Assembly (NCBI RefSeq): GCF_015160875.1 | Contig: NZ_CP063374.1 | Location: 7,319,501 to 7,383,500, forward strand | DNA length: 64,000 nt | Direction: 5' to 3' | Source of the DNA: Streptomyces chromofuscus | GTDB taxonomy: Bacteria > Actinomycetota > Actinomycetes > Streptomycetales > Streptomycetaceae | In this document: positions 36,035 through 44,455 of the stretch, in pieces | Position numbering within the stretch: the stretch's first letter is position 1 | How the letters are laid out: the number at the start of each line of letters is the position of its first letter | Program-made: the position numbers and the translations under genes | The notes under the pieces: generated by a model | The model's database searches: none | The model's input: the letters and a program-made list of their open reading frames with translations, nothing else | What the model was told of the DNA's origin: nothing

Positions 36035-37063
36035 TCAGCCCACCTTCCGCGCGCGCAGCGGCTCCGTCTCCGCCCCCGCTCCCTGCTGGAGGCCCTGAAG
36101 GAACTCGGTGATCACCTCGGTCGCCGTGCGCGTCGGGCTCCAGCCCAGTTCGGTGTGCGCGCGCGTGCAGTCCATCAGCGGCAGCCGCAGCACGGCGTCG
36201 AAGAGGTGCGGTGAGGCCGGCAGCAGGTGCAACCCCCACGCGGCGGCGATCGCCGAGCGGGCCGCGGTCCTCGGCAGCCGGACCGGTCGGCTGCCGAGCA
36301 GCTCGCCCAGCAGTTCGGCGTCGACCGGCGGATCGGCCGCGAGGTTGAAGGCGCCCCGCACGTCCGAGTCCACCGCGAGCCGGTACGCCCTGGCCGCGTC
36401 GTCGGTGTGCAGCGCCTGCACCCGCAGTCCCGGGACGTCCGGCAGGAACGGCAGCAGCTCGGGACGCGCCAGCGGTCCCGGCAGGAACCTGCCGCCGAAG
36501 ATCCGCCGCTGCTCGCTCGCCGACTCCCGCTTGAACAGGAACGCCGGCCGCATCCGCACCACGCGGACGCCGGGATGGTCGCGTTCGAAGATGTCGAGGG
36601 TGCGTTCCAGATAGGCCTTCTCCCGGCAGTACGCGGCGTCCGGCCAGCCGTGCGTCGGCCAGGACTCGTCCACCGCCCGATCCTTGGGCCCCGGTGAGTA
36701 CGCGCCCACCGAGGAGGCGTGGACGAGCGTCGGCACGCCCGCGGCGGCGACCGCGTCGAACACCTGGATGCTGCCCAGCACGTTGGTGCGCCAGGTGATC
36801 GCCGGATCGTGCGTCGGCTGGAAGGCCCAGGCCAGATGGATCACCGCGTCGGCCCCGAGGAACTCCTTGACGAGGTCGGCCTGTTCGGACGCCACGTCCA
36901 CCGCCGCCCAGTCGGTCTTCGGCGGCGACCACTCGGGCAGCCGCCGCGCCAGGCCGCGTACCGACCCGACCCGCGGATCCTCGGACAGGAGACGCACCAC
37001 GCTGGTACCCACGTTGCCGGTGGCGCCCGTGATCACGATCCTGCTGCCCGCTTCGCTGCTCAC
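36035..37063 (-). CDS. NAD-dependent epimerase/dehydratase family protein
   Basis: A 342-residue extended SDR. The Rossmann motif is TGATGNVGTS near 12-21, a VHASSVGAYSPG segment carries the active serine, and the YCREKAY segment near 145-151 supplies the Tyr-x3-Lys pair. Substrate is probably a nucleotide sugar or another sterol/sugar-like hydroxyl compound. GTG 37063 follows GAGAGGAG at 7 nt. A two-stem terminator upstream (37170-37220) separates it from the HAD gene. Confidence 0.83.
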   Translation of the reverse strand: MSSEAGSRIVITGATGNVGTSVVRLLSEDPRVGSVRGLARRLPEWSPPKTDWAAVDVASEQADLVKEFLGADAVIHLAWAFQPTHDPAITWRTNVLGSIQVFDAVAAAGVPTLVHASSVGAYSPGPKDRAVDESWPTHGWPDAAYCREKAYLERTLDIFERDHPGVRVVRMRPAFLFKRESASEQRRIFGGRFLPGPLARPELLPFLPDVPGLRVQALHTDDAARAYRLAVDSDVRGAFNLAADPPVDAELLGELLGSRPVRLPRTAARSAIAAAWGLHLLPASPHLFDAVLRLPLMDCTRAHTELGWSPTRTATEVITEFLQGLQQGAGAETEPLRARKVG

Positions 37064-37169
37064 GTTCGGCTCCTCTCGGGCGTGCTCCTGAGGTGGAGGG
37101 CACCGAGTACCCGGCAGCGGCGGCTCGCACGCGTACGGAGCGGACCTCGAGCCCGCGTACCGGAAGACC

Positions 37170-37220
37170 CCTGCCGCGGGCAGGAGAAAGCCCCGGCCGG
37201 ACGGGGGATTCCGGTCGGGG
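37170..37220 (-). terminator. Two-stem terminator after the HAD gene
   Basis: An 11-bp stem with one G-U pair (37191-37201 with 37210-37220) is followed on the minus strand by CTTTCT and a second stem CCTGCC/GGCAGG (37170-37184). It would stop transcripts from the HAD phosphatase before the epimerase. The rest of the 345-bp spacer (37064-37408) shows no gene. Confidence 0.65.
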
Positions 37221-37408
37221 CGGCACTGGGGTGGGCGCGGATGGCGGTCGCCTCTCGGCGAAGGGCTCCACAGGGCTTCAGCCGAACGATCGTCCCTGTG
37301 GGCGAAAGGTGAGGCCCGGGGACACTGTCCCATCCGCACCCACGAGTTGTTCAACAGGCAACCGTCCTCGGGTGTTCCGTCGCTCGCCGCACAGCGCGGT
37401 GATGTACG

Positions 37409-38071
37409 TCACTCACCGGTCGGGTTCAGCTCGGGCAGGGACGCCAGCAGATGAGCGGGGTCGTCGAAGACGGCGTCGGCGCCCGCCTCCTCCAGGTCGG
37501 CCCGCGGAATCCCGCCGCACAGCACCCCCACGCACCGCACCCCGGCCCGGCTGCCGGCCCGCATGTCCCACACGGTGTCGCCGACGAACACGGCCCGCTC
37601 GGCCGGAACCCCGGCGAGTTCCAGGGCGTGTTCGACAGGCTCGGGCGCGGGCTTGCCCTCCTCGACGTCGTCCGCGCTTGCCGTCGCGGTGATCGCCTCG
37701 TCCGCGTCGAGCGCGCGGCGCAGCGCGGTCAGCTCCGCGCCGCCCGCCGAGGTCGCGAGGACCACGCTCCAGCCGTCGTGGTGCAGCCGGCGCAGCAGCC
37801 GTGCGGCGTCGGGCAGCGCGGGCAGCCGGTCGAAGTACTGCCCGTAGAGGACCTTGTGGGCGGTGCTCAGCTCGTCGTCCCGGTCCTTGTCCCGGTCGTC
37901 ACCGAGCAGGTGCGCGATCAGGTCCGACGAACCCAGGCCCACCGCCCGGTGGATGGCGTGCATCGGGACGTGGTGGCCCGCCTGCCGGAAGGCCTCCCAC
38001 CAGGTCGCGACATGCAGATGGTTGGTGTCGACGAGCGTTCCGTCGACGTCGAACACGGCGGCGCGATCCAT
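37409..38071 (-). CDS. HAD-superfamily hydrolase (phosphatase, PGP/CbbY type)
   Basis: A 220-residue HAD with motif I DVDGTL (residues 8-13), motif II VVLATSAGG near 103-111, the lysine in EEGKPAPEP and motif IV VFVGDTVWDMRAG near 158-170. The helical cap between motifs I and II places it in the beta-phosphoglucomutase/phosphoglycolate phosphatase group. Substrate unknown. Confidence 0.86.
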   Translation of the reverse strand: MDRAAVFDVDGTLVDTNHLHVATWWEAFRQAGHHVPMHAIHRAVGLGSSDLIAHLLGDDRDKDRDDELSTAHKVLYGQYFDRLPALPDAARLLRRLHHDGWSVVLATSAGGAELTALRRALDADEAITATASADDVEEGKPAPEPVEHALELAGVPAERAVFVGDTVWDMRAGSRAGVRCVGVLCGGIPRADLEEAGADAVFDDPAHLLASLPELNPTGE

Positions 38072-38230
38072 GGCGGTCCTTCCGCTCCCTTCCTCGTCGG
38101 GCCCAGGGCCCTCAGGGCCTCATCGGCCCACGTCAGCCCCAGTGACCGGCGTCTGCGTTCGGTCAGCCGTATCGGCTCTCGTCAGTCACTCGAGTACCAC
38201 GAGCACGGGCGGCCAAGCAGACATCGGGTC

Positions 38231-39265
38231 TCATCCCACCCCGGCCGGTACGCGACCCTCGCGTGTCCAGGCCAGCAGTTCGTCGGCCGACCAGGCGGTC
38301 ACGACTCGTTCCGCGGGCACGCCGCACTCCTCCGCGCGGGCACAGCCGTTGATCTGCCAGTCCAGCTGCCCCGGCGCGTGCGCGTCGGTGTCGATCGAGA
38401 AGAGCACGCCCGCCGCCAGCGCCTGCCGCAGCAGCCGGCGGGGCGGGTCGAGCCGCTCGGGGCGGCTGTTGATTTCCACGGCCGTGCCGGACTCGGCGCA
38501 CGCGGCGAACACCTCGTCCGCGTCGAACGCCGACTCCGGCCGCCCTCGCCCGGTCACCAGCCGTCCGGTGCAGTGGCCGAGGATGTCGGCGTGCGGATCG
38601 CGCACGGCCCGCACCATGCGGCGGGTCATCGAGCGGGCGTCCATGCGCAACTTGGAGTGCACGGAGACCACCACGACGTCCAGCCGGGCGAGCAGCCGGG
38701 GGTCCTGGTCCAGCGAGCCGTCCTCCAGGATGTCGCACTCGATGCCGGTGAGCAGCCGGAACGGCGCCCACGTCTCGTTGAGGGCGGCCACCACGTCCAG
38801 TTGCTCGCGCAGCCGCTCCGCCGACAGCCCGCGCGCCACCGTCAGCCTGGGGGAGTGGTCGGTGAGCGCGGTCCACTCGTGGCCGAGCCCCGCGGCCGCG
38901 CGCCCCATCTCGTCGATGGGGCTGCCGCCGTCCGACCAGTCGGAGTGCACATGGCAGTCCCCGCGCAGCCGGGCCAGCAACCGCTCCCCGCCCCGCACCG
39001 GCCGCTCCCGCCCGGCCTCGTCCTCCAGCTGCGTCAGGTAGCCCGGCACCTGCCCGGCCAGCGCCTCCCGCACCACCTGCGCCGTCTTCGGCCCGATGCC
39101 TTTGAGGGACTCCAGCGAACCCGCCGCCACGCGCGCCCGCAGTTCGTCCTCGGGCAGGTCGGCGACCACACGTGCGGCGGTGCGGAAGGCGCGGACGCGG
39201 TACGTCGGCGCCAGCGACCGCTCCAGCAGGAAGGCGATCCGGCCCAGTGCCTCGACGGGATCCAT
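38231..39265 (-). CDS. PHP-domain phosphoesterase with helix-hairpin-helix N-terminus
   Basis: A 344-residue protein. Residues 1-75 look like the DNA polymerase X N-terminal helical domain with a helix-hairpin-helix (LESLKGIGPKTAQVV). The PHP domain follows with metal motifs GDCHVHSDWSDGG (about 101-113), ALTDHSPRL, GIECDILEDG, VHSK and DTDAHAPGQLD near the C-terminus. It resembles bacterial PolX without the polymerase palm, so a DNA 3'-end processing role is plausible. GAGGAGGT precedes ATG 39265. Divergent from an SDR gene. Confidence 0.87.
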   Translation of the reverse strand: MDPVEALGRIAFLLERSLAPTYRVRAFRTAARVVADLPEDELRARVAAGSLESLKGIGPKTAQVVREALAGQVPGYLTQLEDEAGRERPVRGGERLLARLRGDCHVHSDWSDGGSPIDEMGRAAAGLGHEWTALTDHSPRLTVARGLSAERLREQLDVVAALNETWAPFRLLTGIECDILEDGSLDQDPRLLARLDVVVVSVHSKLRMDARSMTRRMVRAVRDPHADILGHCTGRLVTGRGRPESAFDADEVFAACAESGTAVEINSRPERLDPPRRLLRQALAAGVLFSIDTDAHAPGQLDWQINGCARAEECGVPAERVVTAWSADELLAWTREGRVPAGVG

Positions 39266-39487
39266 CGCCACCTCCTCGAAAGTCACCCTCCAGGGTTCCC
39301 CAGCCACAGGGGGGCCGCACGGCGAGCTTCGATGCCGCGGCGGGGTCCGAGTGCCGGGTTCCGGGCCGGGCGGTGCCGTGCGGGAAGGCCGGTGGCGGGG
39401 CCGTGCCTCGGCGGCGGGACGGTTTGTCCGGTACGCGTCGGGGTACTGCGATGCCTCGTCCTGTACGTCGTCCAGCCGGAGGCCTTC

Positions 39488-40297
39488 ATGACCGCCCCCA
39501 CCGCACCCCACCCCGAGGTCGCCCTGATCACCGGCGCCGACTCCGGCATCGGACGCGCCACCGCCGTCCGGCTGGCCGAGGCGGGGCTGGACGTCGGCAT
39601 CACCTGGCACAGCGACGAGAAGGGCGCCGAGGAGACCGCCGAGGAGGTGCGGGCCACGGGCCGGCGGGCGGCCGTCGCCCGGATGGATCTCACGCGGCTG
39701 CCCGAGGCCGCGGACACCGTCGACGAGCTGTGCGAGACGCTCGGCCGGCTGGACGTCCTGGTCAACAACGCCGGAACGGGCACGGCCACCCCCTTCCTCG
39801 ACCTCGAGCTCAGCACGGTGCGCGAGGTCCTCGACGTCGATCTCGTCGGCCCGTTCCTGTGCGGTCAGCGGGCGGCGCGGCACATGATCCGGCAGGGCGA
39901 CGGGGGCCGGATCGTGAACGTGACGTCGGTGCACGAGCACCAGCCGCGGGTGGGCGCCGCGCCGTACTGCGCCGCCAAGGGCGGCCTCGGCCTGCTCACC
40001 CAGGTCATGGCCCTGGAGCTCGCCGAGCACGGCATCACCGTCAACGCCGTCGCCCCCGGCGAGATCGCCACACCGATGACCGGGCATGAGGACACGGACG
40101 TGCGCACCGAACGGCGCCCCGGCGTGCCGCTCGGCCGGCCGGGCGACGCGCGCGAGGTCGCCGCCGTGATCGCCTTCCTCGTCGGCCCGGACGCCTCGTA
40201 CGTCACCGGCGCCTCCTGGAGCGTCGACGGCGGCATGCTCCGCATGGGCCCGCAGGCGGGCTCCCACCTGACCACGGACGACTGGCGGCGCCCCTGA
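39488..40297 (+). CDS. SDR family oxidoreductase (FabG-like)
   Basis: A 269-residue SDR with TGADSGIGRA (15-24), NNAG near 94-97, YCAAK near 158-162 and the C-terminal SVDGGMLRM common to FabG/glucose dehydrogenase-like enzymes. GGAGG is a few nt before ATG 39488. The 222-bp divergent spacer to the PHP gene has no other feature. Substrate unknown. Confidence 0.88.
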   Translation: MTAPTAPHPEVALITGADSGIGRATAVRLAEAGLDVGITWHSDEKGAEETAEEVRATGRRAAVARMDLTRLPEAADTVDELCETLGRLDVLVNNAGTGTATPFLDLELSTVREVLDVDLVGPFLCGQRAARHMIRQGDGGRIVNVTSVHEHQPRVGAAPYCAAKGGLGLLTQVMALELAEHGITVNAVAPGEIATPMTGHEDTDVRTERRPGVPLGRPGDAREVAAVIAFLVGPDASYVTGASWSVDGGMLRMGPQAGSHLTTDDWRRP

Positions 40298-40375
40298 AGC
40301 CCTTGCGGGCCCCCGGGCGCCGCCCCGGCCGCCGCGGGGGGCGGTGATGGCCGGATCCGCTCTACGCTCTATGTC

Positions 40376-40618
40376 ATGACCGAAATCGCGAGCCCCTACA
40401 TCTCCCACCCGCGGATCATGGTGCTCGGCGTCCAGCCCGGCAGTCCGCCCTTCCGCATCGTGGAGATCGACGGTGAGGTGGTCGGTGCGGCGCGGGCCCT
40501 CACCGACGTCCTGGAGACCGCCGCAGCCTTCGGCATCACGGTCCACGACCTGGACGACCCGGACGTGGTGCGCTGGGTCGGCGGCGACAAGTTCACCTGG
40601 ACCCCGCGCAGGCGTTGA
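40376..40618 (+). CDS. Conserved small hypothetical protein
   Basis: An 80-residue soluble protein (ISHPRIMVLGVQPGSPPFRIVEIDGEVVG and a helix), resembling short conserved streptomycete proteins; function unknown. TACGCT ends 7 nt before ATG 40376 and there is no ribosome site, suggesting a leaderless mRNA. Its stop directly abuts the stop of the convergent glucanase gene (TGATCA). Confidence 0.7.
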   Translation: MTEIASPYISHPRIMVLGVQPGSPPFRIVEIDGEVVGAARALTDVLETAAAFGITVHDLDDPDVVRWVGGDKFTWTPRRR

Positions 40619-41875
40619 TCACCCGACGGTCCACTTCTGGTTCGCGCCGCCCGTGCAGGTCCAGATCTGCAGCCGCGTGCCATTGGCCGCGTTGTTGCCG
40701 GTGACGTCCAGGCACTTGTCGGCCTGGGGGTTGACGATGTCCCGCGCCGCCGTGACGACCCACCTCTGGGCGGCGGTGCCGTTGCAGTCCCACAGCTGGA
40801 CGGCCGTCCCGTCCGCCGTGCCGCCGCCCGCGACGTCCAGGCACTTGCCGAGCGCCCGGATCGTCCCGTCCGGGCCGACGGTCCAGCGCTGCGCGGCGGT
40901 GCCGTTGCAGTCGTAGAGCTGGACGGGGGTGCCGTTGGCGGAGTCGGCCCCGGCGACGTCCACGCACTTGCCGGCCAGTCCCCTGATCGCGACGCCGGTC
41001 GCCGAGTCGCTCGTGGTCACCGACACGTGGTCCACCAGGAGCTGCTGGGGGAAGACGGTGGACCCGTCCGGGTCGCCCGGCCAGTAGCCGCCGACCGCCA
41101 GGTTCAGGATCAGGAAGAAGGGCTTGTTGAACACCCAGGCCCGCCCGCCGAGGTCGGCGGGTGTCCGGCGCTGGTACACGGTGCCGTCCACGGACCAGGT
41201 GATGGAGTCGGGCGCCCAGTCGACGGCGAAGGTGTGGAAGCCGTCCGCGAAGGCCTGCCCGTTCGGCAGCGTGTACGCCGCGCCGATGCCGCCGGAGCCG
41301 GAGTAGCCCGGACCGTGGATCGTGCCGTGCACCGTGGACGGCTCGAAACCGACGTTCTCCATGACGTCGATCTCGCCCGAGTTCGGCCAGCCGACCTGCC
41401 CGAGGTCGTTGCCGAGCATCCAGAACGCCGGCCACATGCCCTGCCCGCGCGGGATCTTCATCCGGGCCTCGACGTGCCCGTACTGCGCGGTGAACTTCCC
41501 GGCGGTGTTGAGCCGCGCCGAGGTGTACTCGCAACGGCCGTACCAGCACTGGTAGTTCGCCGGGTTCTCCCGCCGGGCGGTGATGACCAGACGGCCCTGG
41601 CCGTCGAGCGCGGCGTTGTTGGTGCCGGACGTGTAGTACTGCCGCTCGTGGTTGTTGACGTTGTCGCCGGTCTCGATCTGCCACTTCGAGGAGTCGACCG
41701 CCGCGCCGGCGGGGCCGTCGAAGGTGTCGGAGAACGTGACGGCCTGGACGGCGGCCGGCTCCGCCCGCGTGTCGGCCGGCTCCGCCTGGGCGGGCGCGGC
41801 GACGGCGGCGGAGGCGAGCAGTGCGGCGGACAGCGCGCCGAGCAGGCATCTGCGGAGCAGTCGTGGGGAAGCCAC
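40619..41875 (-). CDS. Secreted GH16 endo-beta-glucanase with ricin-type lectin domain
   Basis: A 418-residue protein. A Sec signal peptide (about 1-31, cleaved after AQA) leads to a GH16 catalytic domain with the motif GEIDVMENVG near 147-156, where two glutamates and an aspartate act. A C-terminal beta-trefoil lectin (about 292-418) has QxW repeats (QRWTVG, QRWVV, QKWTVG). The enzyme likely cuts beta-1,3 or mixed-linkage glucan outside the cell. The start is GTG 41875 after AAGGGAAGG. A possible DasR-like site lies upstream. Confidence 0.92.
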   Translation of the reverse strand: MASPRLLRRCLLGALSAALLASAAVAAPAQAEPADTRAEPAAVQAVTFSDTFDGPAGAAVDSSKWQIETGDNVNNHERQYYTSGTNNAALDGQGRLVITARRENPANYQCWYGRCEYTSARLNTAGKFTAQYGHVEARMKIPRGQGMWPAFWMLGNDLGQVGWPNSGEIDVMENVGFEPSTVHGTIHGPGYSGSGGIGAAYTLPNGQAFADGFHTFAVDWAPDSITWSVDGTVYQRRTPADLGGRAWVFNKPFFLILNLAVGGYWPGDPDGSTVFPQQLLVDHVSVTTSDSATGVAIRGLAGKCVDVAGADSANGTPVQLYDCNGTAAQRWTVGPDGTIRALGKCLDVAGGGTADGTAVQLWDCNGTAAQRWVVTAARDIVNPQADKCLDVTGNNAANGTRLQIWTCTGGANQKWTVG

Positions 41876-41946
41876 GGCCTTCCCTTCCGTACGGCGCTCC
41901 GCGCACGGGAGCGCCGACTGAGGTGGGGGGTGAAGGACTCCCCTTG

Positions 41947-41994
41947 ATTCAAGAGATGAGGTAAGAGTCCGTCAATACCTTGGACTGGACCAGG
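41947..41994 (-). promoter_or_regulatory. Promoter of the glucanase gene with dre-like element
   Basis: On the minus strand TTGACG (41975-41970), 17 nt, then TTGAAT (41952-41947). Just upstream, CCTGGTCCAGTCCAAG (41994-41979) matches 11 of 16 bases of the DasR consensus ACTGGTCTAGACCAGT. Chitin/GlcNAc-linked control is a possibility only. Confidence 0.4.
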
Positions 41995-42004
41995 ACTCCG
42001 GCCG

Positions 42005-42697
42005 TCAGTGCCGCGCGTGCACCGTCCGCCCGAGCCGGCGCCCCACCAGCAGATACCCGGCCAGCGCACCCGTCGTGTTGAGGATGACGTCGTCGATGTC
42101 GAAGGCGCGGCCCGTGATCATCGCCCCCTGTGCCAGCTCCACCGTCAGCATCACGACCGCGGTGAGCAGTGCTACCCGGAGGATTCCCCGTGAGCGGGGC
42201 GCGAGTACCGGTACCAGCACACCGAAGGGCACCCCGAGCAGCAGGTTGCCGCCGATCTGCTTCACCGCGTCGCGCAGTTGCGGCTGGTCCAGATAGGCCC
42301 GCAGGGAGTCGCCCGGACGCAGGTTGCTGTGCGTCAGCGCCTCGGACGCGGGGGAGGGCTGCAGGGTCAGCCGGGCCAGCACCACGGCGAACGCCACCAT
42401 GAAGGCGAAGGCGCACGCCATGGCCAGCGCCCGGCCGATCAGGGAGGACAGCGGCCGCCGCTCCCTCGGCTCCCGCCGCGCGGCGGGCTTCGACCTGGCG
42501 GCGCGCCTCGACTCGCCCGCGGACTTCGGCCCGGCGCCGAACCTCCACCGGGTGGAGGGCTTCTCCTTGGCTCCGGGCTTGCCCTTGGCTCCGGGCCTCC
42601 ACCTGGCGCCGGGCTTCCACCACGCGGAAGACCTCGCGGATCCGTCGGCGGGCCGCGGACGCGACAGAACACGGGACAGCAGGGCTGCACGGGCCAC
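42005..42697 (-). CDS. VanZ-family membrane protein with basic repeat head
   Basis: A 230-residue protein. Residues about 1-85 are extremely basic with repeated K/R-PGA units, followed by four hydrophobic segments (MACAFAFMVAFAVVLARL, LLLGVPFGVLVPVL, VALLTAVVMLTVELAQG, VILNTTGALAGYLLVG) with the VanZ signature GNLLLGVPFG. VanZ proteins alter teicoplanin or surfactant susceptibility in some bacteria; most homologues have no proven role. The head is encoded by 18-nt imperfect repeats. Confidence 0.83.
   Translation of the reverse strand: MARAALLSRVLSRPRPADGSARSSAWWKPGARWRPGAKGKPGAKEKPSTRWRFGAGPKSAGESRRAARSKPAARREPRERRPLSSLIGRALAMACAFAFMVAFAVVLARLTLQPSPASEALTHSNLRPGDSLRAYLDQPQLRDAVKQIGGNLLLGVPFGVLVPVLAPRSRGILRVALLTAVVMLTVELAQGAMITGRAFDIDDVILNTTGALAGYLLVGRRLGRTVHARH
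42544..42615 (-). repeat. Four 18-nt imperfect tandem repeats inside the VanZ gene
   Basis: Units at 42544-42561, 42562-42579, 42580-42597 and 42598-42615 share a CTTGGCTCCGGGC-like core and encode the basic K/R-PGA repeats of the VanZ N-terminus. Repeat number may vary between strains. Confidence 0.65.
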
Positions 42698-42761
42698 TCG
42701 GTCCTCCTCCAGAGTTCAACTTGCCTGCGCCTAAAGGCGGTTACCCCCGGATACGGCAGAG

Positions 42762-43016
42762 ATGCGGTGCGGATTCGTCGACGCGTGGCGACCCGGGAAG
42801 CCCGCGGACACGGCTGCCCGACGACCCGGCGTAGACGCCCTCGCGGTGGCCGTGGGGCCGGCCTCGTGGGCCGCGCCCGGTGCGCTGTGGCCGGCCCTGG
42901 TCACCGCGATCGACGCGCTGCAGCTCGCCGTGGCACCGCCGCGACCGTGGCCGCTCCGGCGGCGCGCGCCGCGTGAGTACCGGACGGCGAACGGCCGGCC
43001 GTCGTGGCGGCCATGA
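42762..43016 (+). CDS. Doubtful small ORF
   Basis: An 84-codon frame with strong G/C at third positions and an Ala-rich middle (ALAVAVGPASWAAPGALWPALV) in the 409-bp gap 42698-43106. No good ribosome site and no recognised family, so it may be a chance frame. Nothing else is seen in the gap. Confidence 0.25.
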   Translation: MRCGFVDAWRPGKPADTAARRPGVDALAVAVGPASWAAPGALWPALVTAIDALQLAVAPPRPWPLRRRAPREYRTANGRPSWRP

Positions 43017-43106
43017 CGCGGGCGGGGACCGGCGGCGACGGTGGGCCGCCGCCGACGTGGGCGGCTGCGCCGTCGCCCCGTGCCGCCCGGCGTCCTCGCC
43101 GCGTCG

Positions 43107-43769
43107 TCAGGTTCCGTACGTGACCTTGACCTCCTTGAAGCCGAGGGACCCCAGGAGTCCTTCGAGCATGTCGGTGGTGTTGCTCTCCGCGCGCGCGGTG
43201 AGCTCGCTCTCCTTCGCCGCGTCCCGGATGTGGCGCACCGCGAGCTGCTGCACGGCCTGTTCGCCGTTGGGGTTGTCCGAGAACAGGTCGCCGAGCCGGT
43301 CGAGCAGCCCGCGCTGCTTGGAGACGGCGTAGGAGCGGTCGGGGTCGAGGGCCGGCTCGCCGAGTGCCGCGTGCGGCAGTCGCAGCGTTGCGGACGTGCG
43401 GTCCTCGTCGACCGTCACGTCGTCCTCGCCGACCTTGCCGAGGTCGACGTAGGCGTCGACGGTGCCCGCCCCGACGTACAGGGTGCGGGTGCCGCGGACG
43501 GCGTCGGGCAGGTACTTGGCGTCCTTCTCCAGGTCCACGACGACCTGGAAGTTGCCGGAGGCGGCGTCGTAACGGCTGATGTCCTGGATGGACTTGAGCA
43601 GGGCCGGCCCCGAACGGTCGTGCGTCTCCGTGCCGAACAGGTCCTTCAGGCCCGGCAGTACGCTCAGCCGGATCCCGGCGAACAGCACGACGAGCACCAG
43701 GACGACGGCGCTCAGCGCCTTCGCCCAGCCGGGCATGCGCCGGGGGAGGCGCTTCGTGGAAGTCGTCAT
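43107..43769 (-). CDS. DUF4230-domain membrane-anchored protein
   Basis: A 220-residue protein with one N-terminal helix (ALSAVVLVLVVLFAGIRL, about 17-34) and an extracytoplasmic DUF4230 domain (LYVGAGTVDAYVDLGKV, VTVDEDRTSATLRLPHA). Function unknown. GGAAGGAGGA precedes ATG 43769. Confidence 0.85.
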   Translation of the reverse strand: MTTSTKRLPRRMPGWAKALSAVVLVLVVLFAGIRLSVLPGLKDLFGTETHDRSGPALLKSIQDISRYDAASGNFQVVVDLEKDAKYLPDAVRGTRTLYVGAGTVDAYVDLGKVGEDDVTVDEDRTSATLRLPHAALGEPALDPDRSYAVSKQRGLLDRLGDLFSDNPNGEQAVQQLAVRHIRDAAKESELTARAESNTTDMLEGLLGSLGFKEVKVTYGT

Positions 43770-43895
43770 TCGACGGTCCTCCTTCCTGCTCTCCTCCATG
43801 CCCGCCAAACTCCGCGGCAGTCCCGTCGGTTGACCGATGTACGACCGTTGCGGGTGCCGGAGGGGAGACGGGGGAGCGCGCCGGCGTGCCGGGGC

Positions 43896-44270
43896 TCAGA
43901 CCGAGGGCGTCCGGGGCTGCCGCAGGGCCTCGTCCAGCGTGGGCAGCGGCGGCAGCACCCTGTGCAGCCCGGTGACCCGCAGGACGCGCAGGGTCATCGG
44001 GTGGGCGCACACCAGGTGCAGCCGCCCGTCGTGGTCGGCCACCCGGCTGCGCGCCCGGTACAGCAGCCGCAGTCCGGAGCAGTCGAAGAACTCGACCGGG
44101 CTGAGGTCGATCACGATGCGGGCCCCGGGCCGCGCCGTCACGTCGTCCAGATGGGGGAGGATCTCCGCCGCCGCGGCGATGTCGATCTCCCCGCGGAACT
44201 CCAGGACGGTGTGGCCCTGCTCCCGGTGGACCCGCAGATGCCGGGTGGGCGGCGCGGCGTTCCGTTCCAC
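43896..44270 (-). CDS. STAS-domain anti-sigma factor antagonist
   Basis: A 124-residue STAS protein like BldG/RsbV, with the phospho-site region VEFFDCSGLRLLYRA (Ser about 61) and GEIDIAAAAEILPHLDD. Dephosphorylated antagonists bind anti-sigma kinases and free the sigma factor. GTG 44270 is chosen because GGGAGG lies 10 nt upstream and the longer frame has low-GC non-coding codon use. The nearby SpoIIE-like phosphatase (56340) is a candidate partner. Confidence 0.82.
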   Translation of the reverse strand: MERNAAPPTRHLRVHREQGHTVLEFRGEIDIAAAAEILPHLDDVTARPGARIVIDLSPVEFFDCSGLRLLYRARSRVADHDGRLHLVCAHPMTLRVLRVTGLHRVLPPLPTLDEALRQPRTPSV

Positions 44271-44455
44271 CTCGACCACCCCTCCCACCGGCACCCGTGG
44301 GCCCCAACTACGGGACCCACTCTGCAAGTTACCCCCGATGGGAAGCATTCCAGCATGTTCGATTGACATATGTCTTCGAAATGCGACCGAGTTTCTTCGC
44401 GACGTGAGCGAAGTGCGACGACGAGGGCGGGCCGGGGCCATCCCTCGGGCGGGGG

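Noticed and set aside
42278-42976. 232-codon plus-strand frame across the VanZ gene
   Set aside because: Antisense to a recognised VanZ gene and composed of Arg/Gly-rich shadow sequence.
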